Source of the DNA: Ligustrum vulgare
Lineage: Eukaryota; Streptophyta; Magnoliopsida; Lamiales; Oleaceae
Direction of reading: 5' to 3'
DNA length: 64,000 nucleotides
Assembly (NCBI GenBank): GCA_963555705.1
Contig: OY743171.1
Location: forward strand, 14,569,352 to 14,633,351
The translations under genes were made by a program, and so were the position numbers. Under the pieces are notes generated by a model. That model saw nothing but the letters and a program-made list of their open reading frames with translations, was not told where the DNA came from and did not search any database. Shown here piece by piece: positions 11,947-22,573 of this stretch (position 1 is its first letter; each line of letters begins with the position of its first letter).

Positions 11947-12849
11947 ACGGTCCCCTTTTTCTTCACCAGACCCTCATCCAACCAGAACTGACGAGTTTTG
12001 CCCTGTTTGATGAGGTCGACCAAATATATTGTAGCCGGGTCCTTCTCCAGAAGTGCCCGTATTCGGTCCCTTAAATCCGTAGTAACTTCGCTCCCTGAAA
12101 GAGCAGCCATTGCACATATTGGAGCTAAGTCAGCGCGACAGCTGAGAGCATCTGCGACATGGTTGTTGGATCCTGGACGATACTCCAACACGAAATTAAA
12201 CTCCGAAAGAAGCTCCTGCCAGCGAGCTTGTTTATTTGAAAGTTTCGGTTGGGACATGAAGTGACTAACCGCAGTATTGTCGGTTTTCACAATAAATGGG
12301 GACCCCAATAGATAGTGACGCCAAACCCTGAGGCAATGAACAACCGCCAAAAACTCCTTTTTGTGTGCTGAATAACGACGTTCTGCATTATTGAGCTTTC
12401 GGCTTTCAAAAGTGACAGGATGTCCCTCCTGTATTAGAACTCCACCAAGAGCAAAGTCTGAAGCATCTGTCTGAACTTCGAACGGTTTCGTCACATCCTG
12501 TAAGGCTAACACCGGGTTTGTCCACATAGCCTTCTTCAACTTTTCAAAGGCTGCTTGGCATTGCGCAGACCAATCCCAAACCTTTTCCTTCTTCGTTAAC
12601 TCAGTCAGGGGCAATGCAATTTCTGAGTATCCCTTCACGAACCTTCGATAATAATTACATAGCCCAAGAAATGAGCGTACATCATGTACGTTCTTTGGCG
12701 GCTGCCAATCCCTGATGGCCTGAACCTTCTTCAAATCCATGCGAACCTTCCCTTGCTTAATAATGTGACCCAAGAAGATGATAGAGGTTTGGGCGAATGA
12801 GCATTTGGATGGCTTCGCATACAATTCATTCTCTCGGAGTCGACTAAGG
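11919..12849 (-). pseudogene. Chromovirus RT C-terminal half and RNase H
   Basis: A 301-residue minus-strand frame with RT thumb/connection (KPSKCSFAQTSIIFLGHIIK, FLGLCNYYRRFVKGYSEIA) followed by RNase H (FEVQTDASDFALGGVLIQEG, ERRYSAHKKEFLAVV, FIVKTDNTAVSHF, HVADALS). The RNase H catalytic D-E-D-D pattern can be traced. Read upstream across the solo LTR at 12850-15497, it joins to the YLDD half of RT, so this is one RT gene split by an insertion. Confidence 0.9.
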
Positions 12850-15497
12850 TGTAAGACCGCTTTTCATTTTTCTTACAATTTTAAATTTCCACGTAATATT
12901 GTGGTGAATGTTATTATAAATTATAATTTTATGATCTTTAACATTTATAATTGGAATTATCTTGCAGTGGAAGGACTTGGACGCCGTCTCTATCAATGTA
13001 CCAATTAAAATGTTTATAAATTGTTTACGTACAATTCTATGTCTAATTGTTTATTTTAATTGATGCTTGCCAATTTTATTGTAATTGAGTAGTAAGTTGC
13101 CTAAATTGAAGTTGGGAAAGTTTGGTGACACTTTGGAATTTTATGTGAAAGTTATGAGCCTACATTACAAATTTACGAGAGACGAGGGACTAAATTGCAA
13201 TTTACCAAAAGTTAAACATTAAACCTAACCTAAAGATCTCTCACTCTCATATCACTCTCACCCGACGCCTCTCACTCGGTCTCTCCCTCTCGTCGCCTAT
13301 CCCTCGCTCTCTTCTCTCACCCTCTCTCTCGGCTCTCTCTCTCTCGCCCTCTCGCCGCTCCTCTCTCGGCACGCGGTCACCACCATCACCACCACCGTAC
13401 ACCCCCCATCACGGTGAGACTCCCTTCCCCTTCCCCTTTCACGCCCGCACACAACCACTCACGGACGGACACACACACAACACACACATGGAATTTTGTA
13501 TGTATATATGGAATTGTATGTATATATTGTATTTATATATAATTTCAGTTTGAACTATCAAGATATAAGGTGTAGATATACATTACTGTGTATGTATATA
13601 TGTAAAATTTTCAGATTTTCAGATTCTATTTGTATGTAGATTTCGAATTTTAGGCTAATTTTGGGTTTGAGTAATGTTCATCACGGATGTATAATTGTTG
13701 AATATTGGTATGTAATTTTCAAACTTTTCAGATTGTAGTTTTTTGTTGAATTTATAACTAAATTGGAAATTGTAATGTATTTTCGAATTTAGGAAATTTA
13801 GTTCTAATTAGTGGAACTGATAATTGATTTCAGTTAGTTTAATTGAAATTTTTGAATGTTGAGTTAATTTGAGATTTTCAAATTTTTTGATATTTAGAAT
13901 ATTAATTGAATAATTTGGTAAAGTTAAGTTCTATAATTCTTACTTTGAGTTTGAATTAATAGATAAGAAAAGCTTTCTAGAGTACATTGGAATTGACTTC
14001 TTAATTTCGAATATGGTGTTGTGTGTTGGACCTAGCGTAAGGTCACGTTTGGGATTAAATTGTGAATGAAATAGAAGTTTTAACCTTGCTTAGAGTTTAA
14101 AATGTGATTTTGAACTAAAAGTATATTTTATTGAATGAATCGATACAACTAGGATTTTGGTACATTGACGACACGGGCAGTCGAGGCTCCTCCACTTACA
14201 AATTCAGAAACGGTAAATGCTAAGGACGTCAAGTAAGTAAACTTCCCCCTATTTTATAGAAGTTGAATGTAAATGTGAAATGTGTAAATGACTGCCTTGT
14301 AATCTACTTGCCTTGATGAATTTCATTTACGTTATGAAAGTATGTGTTATTGAGAAGAATGTTCAAGCATGCACATTATCATGTCATTGCATCATGAAGC
14401 ATGCATTGGCATCGAAATTGGGAAGTCAAATGTTTTAAATGAAATAAATGTATCAAGGTGCAAGTTTGTTCAAAAGTTATGTATCCCAAGTTTTTTGAAA
14501 GAATGAATGGGTGTACTTCTAGTTCATGAAAGTTGCGAGTGGGAAATGGGGCGCGGGGGACCGGCGTACCCGAATTAAGTCGCTTTGCGACGGAATGTTC
14601 AACCGTTTACGGTGGACTGTTAAACCGCTTTGCGGTGGGAAAGTGAATGTTAAACCACTTTGCGGTGGAAATGCGCATGTTAATCTGGTTCCAAATAAAT
14701 AATTGCCCACTGTATTCTGATTGACTAGAAGTTACATCAAGTGAGCTCACGATGGAAATGAAGTGAAAGTTTTGAAATGTAAAGTGAAAGTTTTGAAATG
14801 TTGAATGTTCTGGAAAGTAAAGAAAAAGGGGATACATATATGGAATTTTTAAAGCATTCATGTCATAAGCATGCATTCATGCATACAGTTTACTTACTGA
14901 GCTTTAGCTCACCCCAATCCCTCCCCAACATTTCAGGTGATGAAAGTTAGGTGATCCGAGGAGAACATTTGGCGGCTGACTCAGACAGTACCCGTTGTCG
15001 ACATTATTTAATAAAGTTAAATTTATTAAAGTTATCATTTGAATTTATTCCTGAATTCATTATTTTGATAATTGTTTGGTTGAGATTAGTTTAAATTAGT
15101 TATGGAATTTCTAATATTGGTTATATTATCACTTATTGTATTTAATTGAAGCTTATTGATGAAAAATGTTGTGTTGAGGAGTTTGGAGATTGAATTTGAA
15201 ATAGTGTGGTGATGTGGGAGTTTGAAGTAGAATTGGGTTTGTATGTTGAGTATTGGATTTTTATTTGAGTTGAGTTTTATGTTGTAAAATGGTTTTGATG
15301 TCCCCCTAGAGGTTGGTTAAGTCCAATTTATAGAGGAGACTCTGCCAAAATTTCGGTAAAATTTTATAGTAGATAAATGAACATTTTGTTTGTGTAAACG
15401 ATTTAAATTCCGCATGGTTTTAAATGATTTATTCCGCATTAAAAGAAAAAGGGAAGTTAACATCTAGGTTTAAGATTCTTGAACTTGAGGTGTTACA
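12850..15497 (+). mobile_element. Solo LTR (2648 bp) nested in chromovirus RT
   Basis: It starts TGTAAGACCGC and ends GAGGTGTTACA, flanked by TAAGG at 12845-12849 and 15498-15502. Removing it and one TAAGG restores the RT reading (..HVRRVL then SRLRENELY..). A CT-rich leader lies near 13240-13380, a GCTTTAGCTCACCCC block near 14901, and a GAGGAGACTCTGCC motif near 15333. No internal coding region is present. It resembles the long LTRs of Tekay/Del chromoviruses; that lineage is an inference. Confidence 0.85.
14570..14690 (+). repeat. Hairpin-forming ~30-bp repeats in solo LTR
   Basis: Four iterations of TTAAACC(G/A)CTTTGCGGTGG-like units. Each unit contains the short inverted repeat CCGCTTTGCGG, so each could fold. 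Confidence 0.65.
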
Positions 15498-15502
15498 TAA
15501 GG

Positions 15503-16707
15503 ACTCTTCTGACATGGAGCACATGTTCCTCCAATGTCTCACTGTAAATGACGATGTCGTCCAGATATACGACTACAAAATCATCCAAAAACCCGTGCAG
15601 CACTTGATTCATCATCGTGCAGAAAGTAGCCGGAGCATTAGTCAAGCCAAAAGGCATGACTTTAAATTCAAAAGCTCCATATCTGGTCACCACAGTAGTT
15701 TTTGCTTCATCTCCCTCCTTAATCCGAACTTTCCAATATCCCGATCGAAGATCAATCTTCGTTTAATATTTTTCCTTGCTTATTCGTTCAAAGCAATCGG
15801 CCACCAACGGGATAGGATAACTGTTTTTCACAGTGATCTTGTTTAGGGCGCGATAATTACAACACATTCTGAGAGACCCATCCGCCTTCTTCTGAAACAA
15901 CACGGGCGCTCCGTATGGTGATTTCGCAGGCACGATAATCCCACTTTCCAGCATTTCTCCCAACTGTTTCCTAAGCTCTTCAAGCTCAGGTTGAGACATT
16001 CGATAGGGTGCCCTGGCAGGCGGCTTGGCACCCAGAATAAGCTCAATTTCATGTTCAATGGTTCTCCTCGGTGGCAATCGTTTTGGAAACTCCTCCGGCA
16101 TAATATCCTCAAACTCCTGTATAAGCTTTAGAACCGGTTTAGGAATAGGACCAGAAGCCTCTTCAATCTCTTCTAGACGAAGAGTGCACAAAAATGAGGG
16201 TTCGTTTCTCTTGAAGCCCTTACTGAATTGCATGGCCGAGATACTCTTCTCGCCAACCTTTCCCGCCGAAGTGGGTATGACACATGGCTGAGTGCCCATC
16301 ATCATTAGGGAATCGGAGTGTGGGAACACTGCTGTCTTCGTATCCCGAAGAAATTCCAATCCCAAAATGAGTTTAAAATCATCCATTTGAACAACAGACA
16401 GATTAGTCCTTCCTTCAAAGTGGCCAGCCCTGATTAGCACAGATTTGGCTACTCCTGCAATCGGTTGAGCAGCCGAGTTGATGGCTTTCACCTTTCCATT
16501 TCCTTTCTCTAGAACCAACCCAAGTCGCCCTACTTCAGTGCTTGCAAGGTAGTTATGGGTGGCTCCAGTATCTACCATAGCCCTTATGGGCTTCCCACTG
16601 ATCTTCACATCAATGTACATTAACCCTTTTGCTTGACAAATGCGAGGTTTGGGCTCATCCAGTTTCGCCTCTTTCACAGGCACTTTTCCCTCTCCAGTGG
16701 TCCGACT
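15503..16707 (-). pseudogene. Chromovirus protease and N-terminal RT
   Basis: Minus-strand frame from about 16683 with the retropepsin active site MVDTGATHNYL (near residue 36), FKLILGLEFL, then RT: PPRRTIEHEIELI, SPYGAPVLFQKKADGSLRMC, YRALNKITVKNSYPIP, and after a TAA at 15763-15765 in the same frame, [30 protein letters not shown] and the catalytic YLDDIVIYS. The frame is cut at 15503 by the solo LTR. A TGA at 16708-16710 separates it from gag. The in-frame stops point to inactivation after insertion. Confidence 0.9.
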
Positions 16708-18032
16708 TCATATTGCATTGCATCGATGGAAAAATGCACCAACCACCTCCTCGTCCTCTTCCGAATCGGTCTCGCCATTATTACTAGTAGGAGGAGCATC
16801 TTGCTTAGACGTTGATACCCCACTGGCTAGTTGGCAATAGGCATTCACCATTCGCTTCTGCGGACATTTCGACACTCTATGAGGTCCTTCACACAAGAAG
16901 CATGACATCTTAGGAGCGCTATCAGATCTGCCCTCCACAGCCTTTCCTTTACTCCAATTACCTTGGTTACTACCCTGATAGTTGCCTTGACGACTACCTT
17001 GATGATAACCCTGGAAGTTGTTCTGATGAGAACCTTGATAGCCACCTCCTCTCTGGATGGAATTCCGTTCTCCCCCATTAGAACTCGAGCCAGTTCTGAA
17101 CTGTTTATTTCCTCCAGCATTCGATTGACCCCCAGTGTGTGGTCGATCCTTCTTAGACTCAGTTTGATAGTCCATTAAGCATTCGACAGCTCCCATTGCC
17201 GTGCTCAAATCCGTAACCTTCTGCCTCTGGAGTTCATTACGGGTCCAATGTTTTAAGCCTTCCATGAAGGTGAAGAGCTTGTCCTTTTCCGACATATCTC
17301 GAATATTCAGCATATGTCCAGAAAAGACTTTCACGTATTCTCTGATGGAGCCTATATGTTTCAGTTCCCGCAATGCCCGACGGGCTTCATATTCCACGTT
17401 CTCTGGGAAGAACTGGTTTCGAATTACTTCCTTCAGAAGCTCCCAAGAGTCTATTGTGACCTGGTTGGCCTGAATATCAACATATTTCGATCGCCACCAC
17501 AACTTTGCATCTCCACCTAGATACATTGTAGCTGTAGTCACCTTTCTTGCTTCATCTCTGATGCCAGCAGCAAGAAAGTATTGTTCCATGTCAAACAGGA
17601 AGTTGTCAACTTCCTTTGCATCACGTGCCCCACCAAAGGTGCCCAGTTCGGGGATTCTGACCCTAGGTGCATACTCTTCTTGTGGGGGAGCATGCCCATT
17701 GCCCACCGCACGTTGGAGAATTCGTAGCTGAACTCTCATTGTTTCCATTTCTTCCTGCAGACCAGGAATGATCACAACAGCTTCAGTCATTACTGTGCAA
17801 GCCATTCGGCTTTCATCCAGTTAGGCGTGTATATCTCGAATATACGATTCCGCCATTTCAACCTTTTCCTCTAGGTTTTCCACAGCATAGCATAACCTTG
17901 TGGTTTGCCCATCAAGCGCATCCAAGCGCTGTTTAGTACTCTTCTTAGCATCAGTCATATCGGTGATCTGTGATGCACTCACATCCGAAGCCTTCGGATC
18001 CATTGCTTTCTTATCGAGGGACGAGAGCCAAA
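16708..18032 (-). pseudogene. gag: Chromovirus gag with CCHC zinc knuckle, split by an in-frame stop
   Basis: On the minus strand an N-terminal piece (17821-18032, with DALDGQTTRLCYAVENLEEK, a likely coiled coil) ends at a TAA in frame with the main piece (16711-17805). The main piece has the capsid block (DNFLFDMEQYFLAAGI, LWWRSKY, LREYVKVFSGHMLNI-type sequence), a Q/G/N-rich tract of YQGS-type repeats, and a zinc knuckle CFLCEGPHRVSKCPQK. The polar tract precedes the knuckle, which would bind element RNA. Confidence 0.88.
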
Positions 18033-18044
18033 GCTCTGATACCA
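18033..18044 (-). promoter_or_regulatory. Primer-binding site for initiator-Met tRNA
   Basis: The + strand reads GCTCTGATACCA, so the minus strand reads TGGTATCAGAGC, the standard plant retrotransposon site complementary to the 3' end of tRNA-iMet. It lies two bases from the 5' LTR. Confidence 0.92.
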
Positions 18045-18046
18045 AC

Positions 18047-18522
18047 TTTCACGGGGCGCCTTTCCTCTTAGCACAGAAAGGGGCACCGTGCGGCAGTAGT
18101 CTACTCCGCTAGACTACCTTCCGCCTTTTCTCACTTACTTCGGGACGAAAGTTGAATTTGATTACAATTGAAAGAAAACTTTAAAAGAGAAGACTTGATT
18201 GCGTTGAAACATCATTGTTCATTGATTGTTTAAAGCAGTAAATTACATCAATTGCTGAAAGCAGTAAATTACAAAGATTGGTGCAGGGGGAACACCAGAA
18301 AGCTTGAAAGTCTTAAAATCTTATACCCCCTATAATAGACTTCGGAGAAAAAACCAAAGTTACATGAGTAGACGTTAAAAGGGCTGAAGAATCATAATAA
18401 ACTTTTACAATTAAAATGGAATTACAATAATTTACATAATATTTACAGAGTGCGGCCGAAGTTGAGCAAACTGCAGGCCGCGAGTGGGTCAAGGGGCTAA
18501 GTGATAGCTGCGGTCCTTGACA
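18047..18522 (-). repeat. 5' LTR of the chromovirus (476 bp)
   Basis: Near-identical partner of 10121-10596. Differences include GTAATCTGC/GTAGTCTAC, CGAAATTT/CGAAAGTT, GCATTG/GCGTTG and GGGCGAAGTTGGG/GGCCGAAGTTGAG. Confidence 0.93.
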
Positions 18523-18523
18523 C

Positions 18524-18760
18524 TAAGCCTAAGGAGATGGATAAATAATTCTATGCCCAATGCAATTATTCGAATTATAGATTCAGACTTGTTGGGGGCC
18601 AGAAGAACACTTCATAGAAAAGTTGAAATGTTTGTCATCTTTAATGGAACATGCTCTAAATGGCACCATGGAAAGTGCAAATGATAAAGTGAACATGAAA
18701 GAAGTTGTTGTAGCATTGAAGAAGATCAGATTTCAGCTACTCGATCTAAGGCTTGAATAA
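18524..18760 (+). pseudogene. RLK1: last kinase exon, downstream of the chromovirus
   Basis: The kinase C-lobe resumes at the duplicated TAAGCCTAAG and reads parallel to RLK2 exon 4: NAIIRIIDSDLL, an extra G that shifts frame near 18595, then SSLMEHALNGTMESANDKVN and KEVVVALKKIRFQLLDLRLE with a stop at 18758-18760. The following ~150 bases match the 3' flank of RLK2 and RLK3, so the original gene end is preserved. Confidence 0.9.
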
Positions 18761-19177
18761 AGGGAACATCCAGCTGGCAATTTCTCTGCCGACACTTCCA
18801 TGAACTCGTGGCATTATCGATTCGATCATCCATCACTCTGATTATTAAAAATATTTTGTCAATTTAATCTTAAGTCTTTATCTGTTATATTTCAATTTTC
18901 CTATTGTCAGTGTAATAAAATTCAGAAACTTCCATTTGGCAATATTTAGGGTTCATGAATTTTTTTCCCAAGTGCAAAAATTGTTTGGTAAGAGATAATG
19001 GTTTATAAACTGGTTTATTTCTGTTTTTGAGGTAAAATGTTGAAAATTGGAGAGAAAAAATGTGTGTGAATAAAAAGTGGTTTGAGAAATTGTATAATAT
19101 TACCAAACGGTATGCTCCATGAAAATTATTCTGTATAAAGTGCAGAATCACACAAACTTCTTTTTCAGTGTGCATAA
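18761..19177 (+). other. 3' flank of RLK1; no gene
   Basis: The first ~190 bases are related to the 3' flanks of RLK2 (27717 on) and RLK3 (57972 on), sharing ACTTCCATGAACTC and CTGATTATTAAAAATAT. Around 18978-19120 a TTGTTTGGTAAGAG start and a TTACCAAACGG end suggest a small MITE, but no target duplication was found. Confidence 0.5.
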
Positions 19178-20823
19178 ACTAGTGTTACACCTGTGCGATG
19201 CATGATCATTTGTTACTCACATACATTGAACTTATATATTAACATATTAAATGAATATTTGATTAAAAATGAGAAACGAAGGAATATAATTAATTAAAAA
19301 AAAGGTACATTACACGTATCTTAATTTTTTTTAACTTTTTTTACGGTTCGTATGTTTATTGTTTCATGAATTTCTTTAACTATTGTAATTTGAATTGATT
19401 TAAAACTTCAAATGGAAAAGAAAAATTACATTTAAATAGAATTTATAATAAGTAAAAAAAAAAAATAGATATATCTGTGATATACGCTTAAACTTTTATT
19501 AAAACGAAAACGAAAATGAAAAGAAAAAGAAAAATAGATTGATGAAAGTTTTTATTTCATCATCTTTCATTTTCTATTTTTAAAAAAAAATTATGTGATA
19601 TTGACAAAGTTTTTTTTTTTTTTTTTTTTTTACGAATTTTAAAAAATTGTAATTAATTTTCAAGAGGGGAAGACGGATCTATAAGGTTGATGTCCCCCTC
19701 TTGTAATTGAGTTTGTATATTAATAAAATTTTATCCTAGACTTGGATTTTCGAGTTAGTATAATTCTCAAAAAATAAAAATAAAAAAAGGAAAGACGGAC
19801 CAATAAATTTCGGGACCTGAAAAATGTAGTTGTTTAAAAATCTGCATTCAATTGACTATTTTAAATCTGAATTTTGTCCAAAATGAATAATAAAAAGTGA
19901 ACTAATACTATTAAATACCATTTTAGGAATTGTGTTTTAGACAGGAAAATTGGCCAATACCTATTTTGGGGAAGTGCTCTCCCTTTATGTATTACATTTT
20001 TCTCTTGTGATCATATTTAATCCTTGTTTGAGCCCTCATTATCCACAAAATGAGTTTTATAATAATGATTTTGTGGAGAATGTATATTTAAGCACCGTTT
20101 GAGACTCATTATTTCAAATAATGTAGTTCGTAACAGTAAATTTTGGTACAATGAGCTGTTAAAAAGTATGATTTTTTTTTTTTTTTAAAATTTGTATGTA
20201 GATTATTTCATAATTAATAGAATGTTAATTCAGAATTGGTATGAACTATTTTATTACAAAATTTGATATTTAAATATATTAAACAAATATCTCATTTCAT
20301 ATTTACTATAACGTTACAAATTAATACATGTTATCATATATTTAAATGAATGTAGCAAATTAAGCAACATGAAATGTTAGTTTTAATTAAATTTTAAAGA
20401 ACGCATATCGCAAATACATTTAACTTTATATGCTAAGAAATCATCTATGCATCTCGATTTATAAAAGCGGCTCGATTGTTTAACCCACAAGACATAATAC
20501 TTTATCACTTACTCATATGAAATTGATTTTTCAATAATCATTTTTCTGAACATTCATTTTCAATCATACATTCTTTAAAAAATTATTTTTTACAACTTGT
20601 TATACTACTTTTTAACTATACATTCTAAAAAATCACATTTTCACATAAACAATTCTTAAAAAATCAAAATCAAATAGTTAAATTTCATATAAACTGGTCT
20701 ACAACGTGAACCACCATCAAATGGTAGAATTTTAAAAAATTAAAAAAAATATAGATACGAACTATAAAAATATTCAAAATATTTGAAGACCTGTTTTTGG
20801 GGAGCACTCTCCCTTTATATATA
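19178..20823 (-). mobile_element. Helitron-like element, 3' end at 19178 (5' end uncertain)
   Basis: On the minus strand the sequence ends ..GCATCGCACAGGTG, TAACA, CTAGT, followed by T. This matches the Helitron 3' signature of a short GC-rich hairpin before CTRRT with a T flank. Towards the other side, TATATAAAGGGAGAGTGCTC (minus strand, near 20797-20818) resembles plant Helitron 5' sequence, and a related GCTCTCCC motif lies at about 19976. There is no Rep/helicase coding. The left boundary is well marked; the right one is a guess. Confidence 0.4.
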
Positions 20824-22052
20824 GCTAGTATTTCACCCGTGCCGTGCATGAAAGTTGTTATCCACAACATCGATTTCAATAAGTACTCATAAAATTTTAA
20901 TACTTATACATAATCAACATTTGTATAAATGTATAAAAAATAATTTTCTATTACAATAATTATTAGAATTTAAACAATAACATAACTAATTCAAATTATT
21001 AAAAACTTCTTTGAATAATACACGTGAATTTATATATTTAAATAAATGACTATTGATTTCAATATTTTTTATGAATTATTATTAACTTCATTAAAAATGC
21101 AAATTTAGTAGTTTTTTAATGATATATATCATGTTTGATGTAATATTATATGTACAAATATTGATGCATGTGAAATGTATTAATATATTTTTCATAACTT
21201 CTACATTTGACTCTCGTATTTAACATACTTTTCAATTTCATTCAAAAAATCAATCACAATAATTAGAAAATATGTAAACAAAATATTTTAATTTAACCAA
21301 TAAAACTTTATTTACTAAAATAAGTAGTCAAAAGAATAATTTGAAAATCTCGCAATTATCATGATATGACAACCGAGTAAAGTTGTAGATCACGAAATTA
21401 TACCAAAAATCTTATGCCCTATAATCTTTAAAAATTTATTAAAAGTAAGAATGATTAAAAAATATTAATTATTCTATTGATATTATTAACTAAAAAGAAA
21501 TCAAAGCATTAATTATTCAATATTAGTATTCGTTCAATATCTTCTTTTATAAATTATTTATAAGCATCACATTTTTTCAACCACATATATATTGCAGAAA
21601 ATATGATTTTTAATATTAAAGAAAACAAATGATTTCCATTAATAATTAAAACACAATTTTTATATTAATGGCTACACATAGAATTTATAATATTAAGAAC
21701 AACAAATAAATAAATAAAAAAAATTAAATGATAATTTTAATACTGATAACTAAAAATATTAATTGAACTCATTCAGTATTAGTGTTAATAATAAAAATAA
21801 AATTGATTAAAAAAATATCAACTATTATTTAGTATTTACCATAATATAATATATATATAACCAAGGCAATAAATGCGTTCACATTTATCCTGATTTTGCA
21901 TTCACACTTGGCATACATCTATTTTGCATTCACACTAATCCACTTTGCATTTACTTATAGAAACTTACTGTTTATAGAAACAGAAAATGGATGAAAAAAT
22001 GACCAAGAATTATTATTGAGAAGTATTTTACTTTTATATATCTATAGTATGA
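20824..22052 (-). mobile_element. Non-autonomous Helitron-like element (1229 bp)
   Basis: The minus strand starts TCATACTATAGATATATAAA at 22052, close to the usual plant Helitron 5' end (TCTATACTAT..AAAAG), and ends with a hairpin region CATGCACGGCACGGGTG followed by CTAGC at 20824. Flanks are A and T, as expected for insertion between A and T without duplication. The final C instead of T is a departure. It is AT-rich and holds no gene. Confidence 0.5.
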
Positions 22053-22573
22053 TATTAAACTCATCAACACTAATGAAGTCCAAAGTCAATTGGTTTTATC
22101 TACTGTGATCCTGTTGATGATTGTTTTTGTCCATTGTGATCCACATGTTGAGTGAGCTGAAAAATAAATGTGCTTCCATATCAAACAACCAACGACCACC
22201 AGTATCATTTAATGCTTCACAAAAACATATTCCATCATGCAACTATTAAAAGGTCCAAAAAAGAAGAAGACTGAGTCAGATTGGATCAAAGCTGAAAACT
22301 CAAAATTCAAACAACAGGATTAGAATCAACGATTGTGATTTACCATATTTATTCTCAATCTTCATGGCGCGTTCTGCCTTTTCTCTTCTTTTCAAGATGT
22401 CAAAATCGTTCGATCATTCAATGGAATGACTAAGATATATTACCGAATTGGACAGACAGAAAATATCAAAGAAGAACAGCCAATCTCCTAAAATAATAAA
22501 AAAAAATAAAATAAAAATATGCTCTTTAGTACGCTCTATATATCTCCATTCCAGCATCTGCAGCAAGAAAAAG
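22053..22573 (+). promoter_or_regulatory. Upstream region of RLK2
   Basis: Non-coding. It shares blocks with the RLK3 upstream region: TTTATTCTCAATCTTCAT near 22346, CTTCTTTTCAAGA near 22386, and AGAAAATATCAAAGAA and CAGCCAATCTC near 22459-22490. A TATATATCTCC stretch at about 22540 lies ~35 bp before the ATG. This shared block is the likely paralogous promoter. An in-frame upstream ATG at 22448 is not used as the start because the signal peptide begins at 22574. Confidence 0.5.

Larger units (their letters stand above)
10121..18522 (-). mobile_element. Chromovirus (Ty3/gypsy with chromodomain), defective, inserted in RLK1 exon 4
   Basis: Two 476-bp LTRs (10121-10596 and 18047-18522) enclose, on the minus strand, gag, protease, RT, RNase H, integrase and a chromodomain. 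A primer site complementary to initiator-Met tRNA lies at 18033-18044 and a polypurine tract (GGGGGAG on the minus strand) at about 10599-10606. I count eight differences between the LTRs, so the insertion is fairly young. At least four in-frame stops, an internal tandem duplication and a 2.65-kb solo LTR in RT break the polyprotein. TAAGCCTAAG flanks both sides, longer than the usual 5-bp TSD. The RLK1 reading resumes on the far side. Confidence 0.93.

Noticed and set aside
18033..18044. GCTCTGATACCA here and at 39916 as possible tRNA-Met gene pieces
   Set aside because: Only 12 bases match and each abuts an LTR; they are primer-binding sites.
22448..22573. Upstream ATG giving a 42-residue longer RLK2 N-terminus
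   Set aside because: The added residues are Lys/Asn-rich without homology, and would place the signal peptide internally; RLK3 supports the ATG equivalent to 22574.
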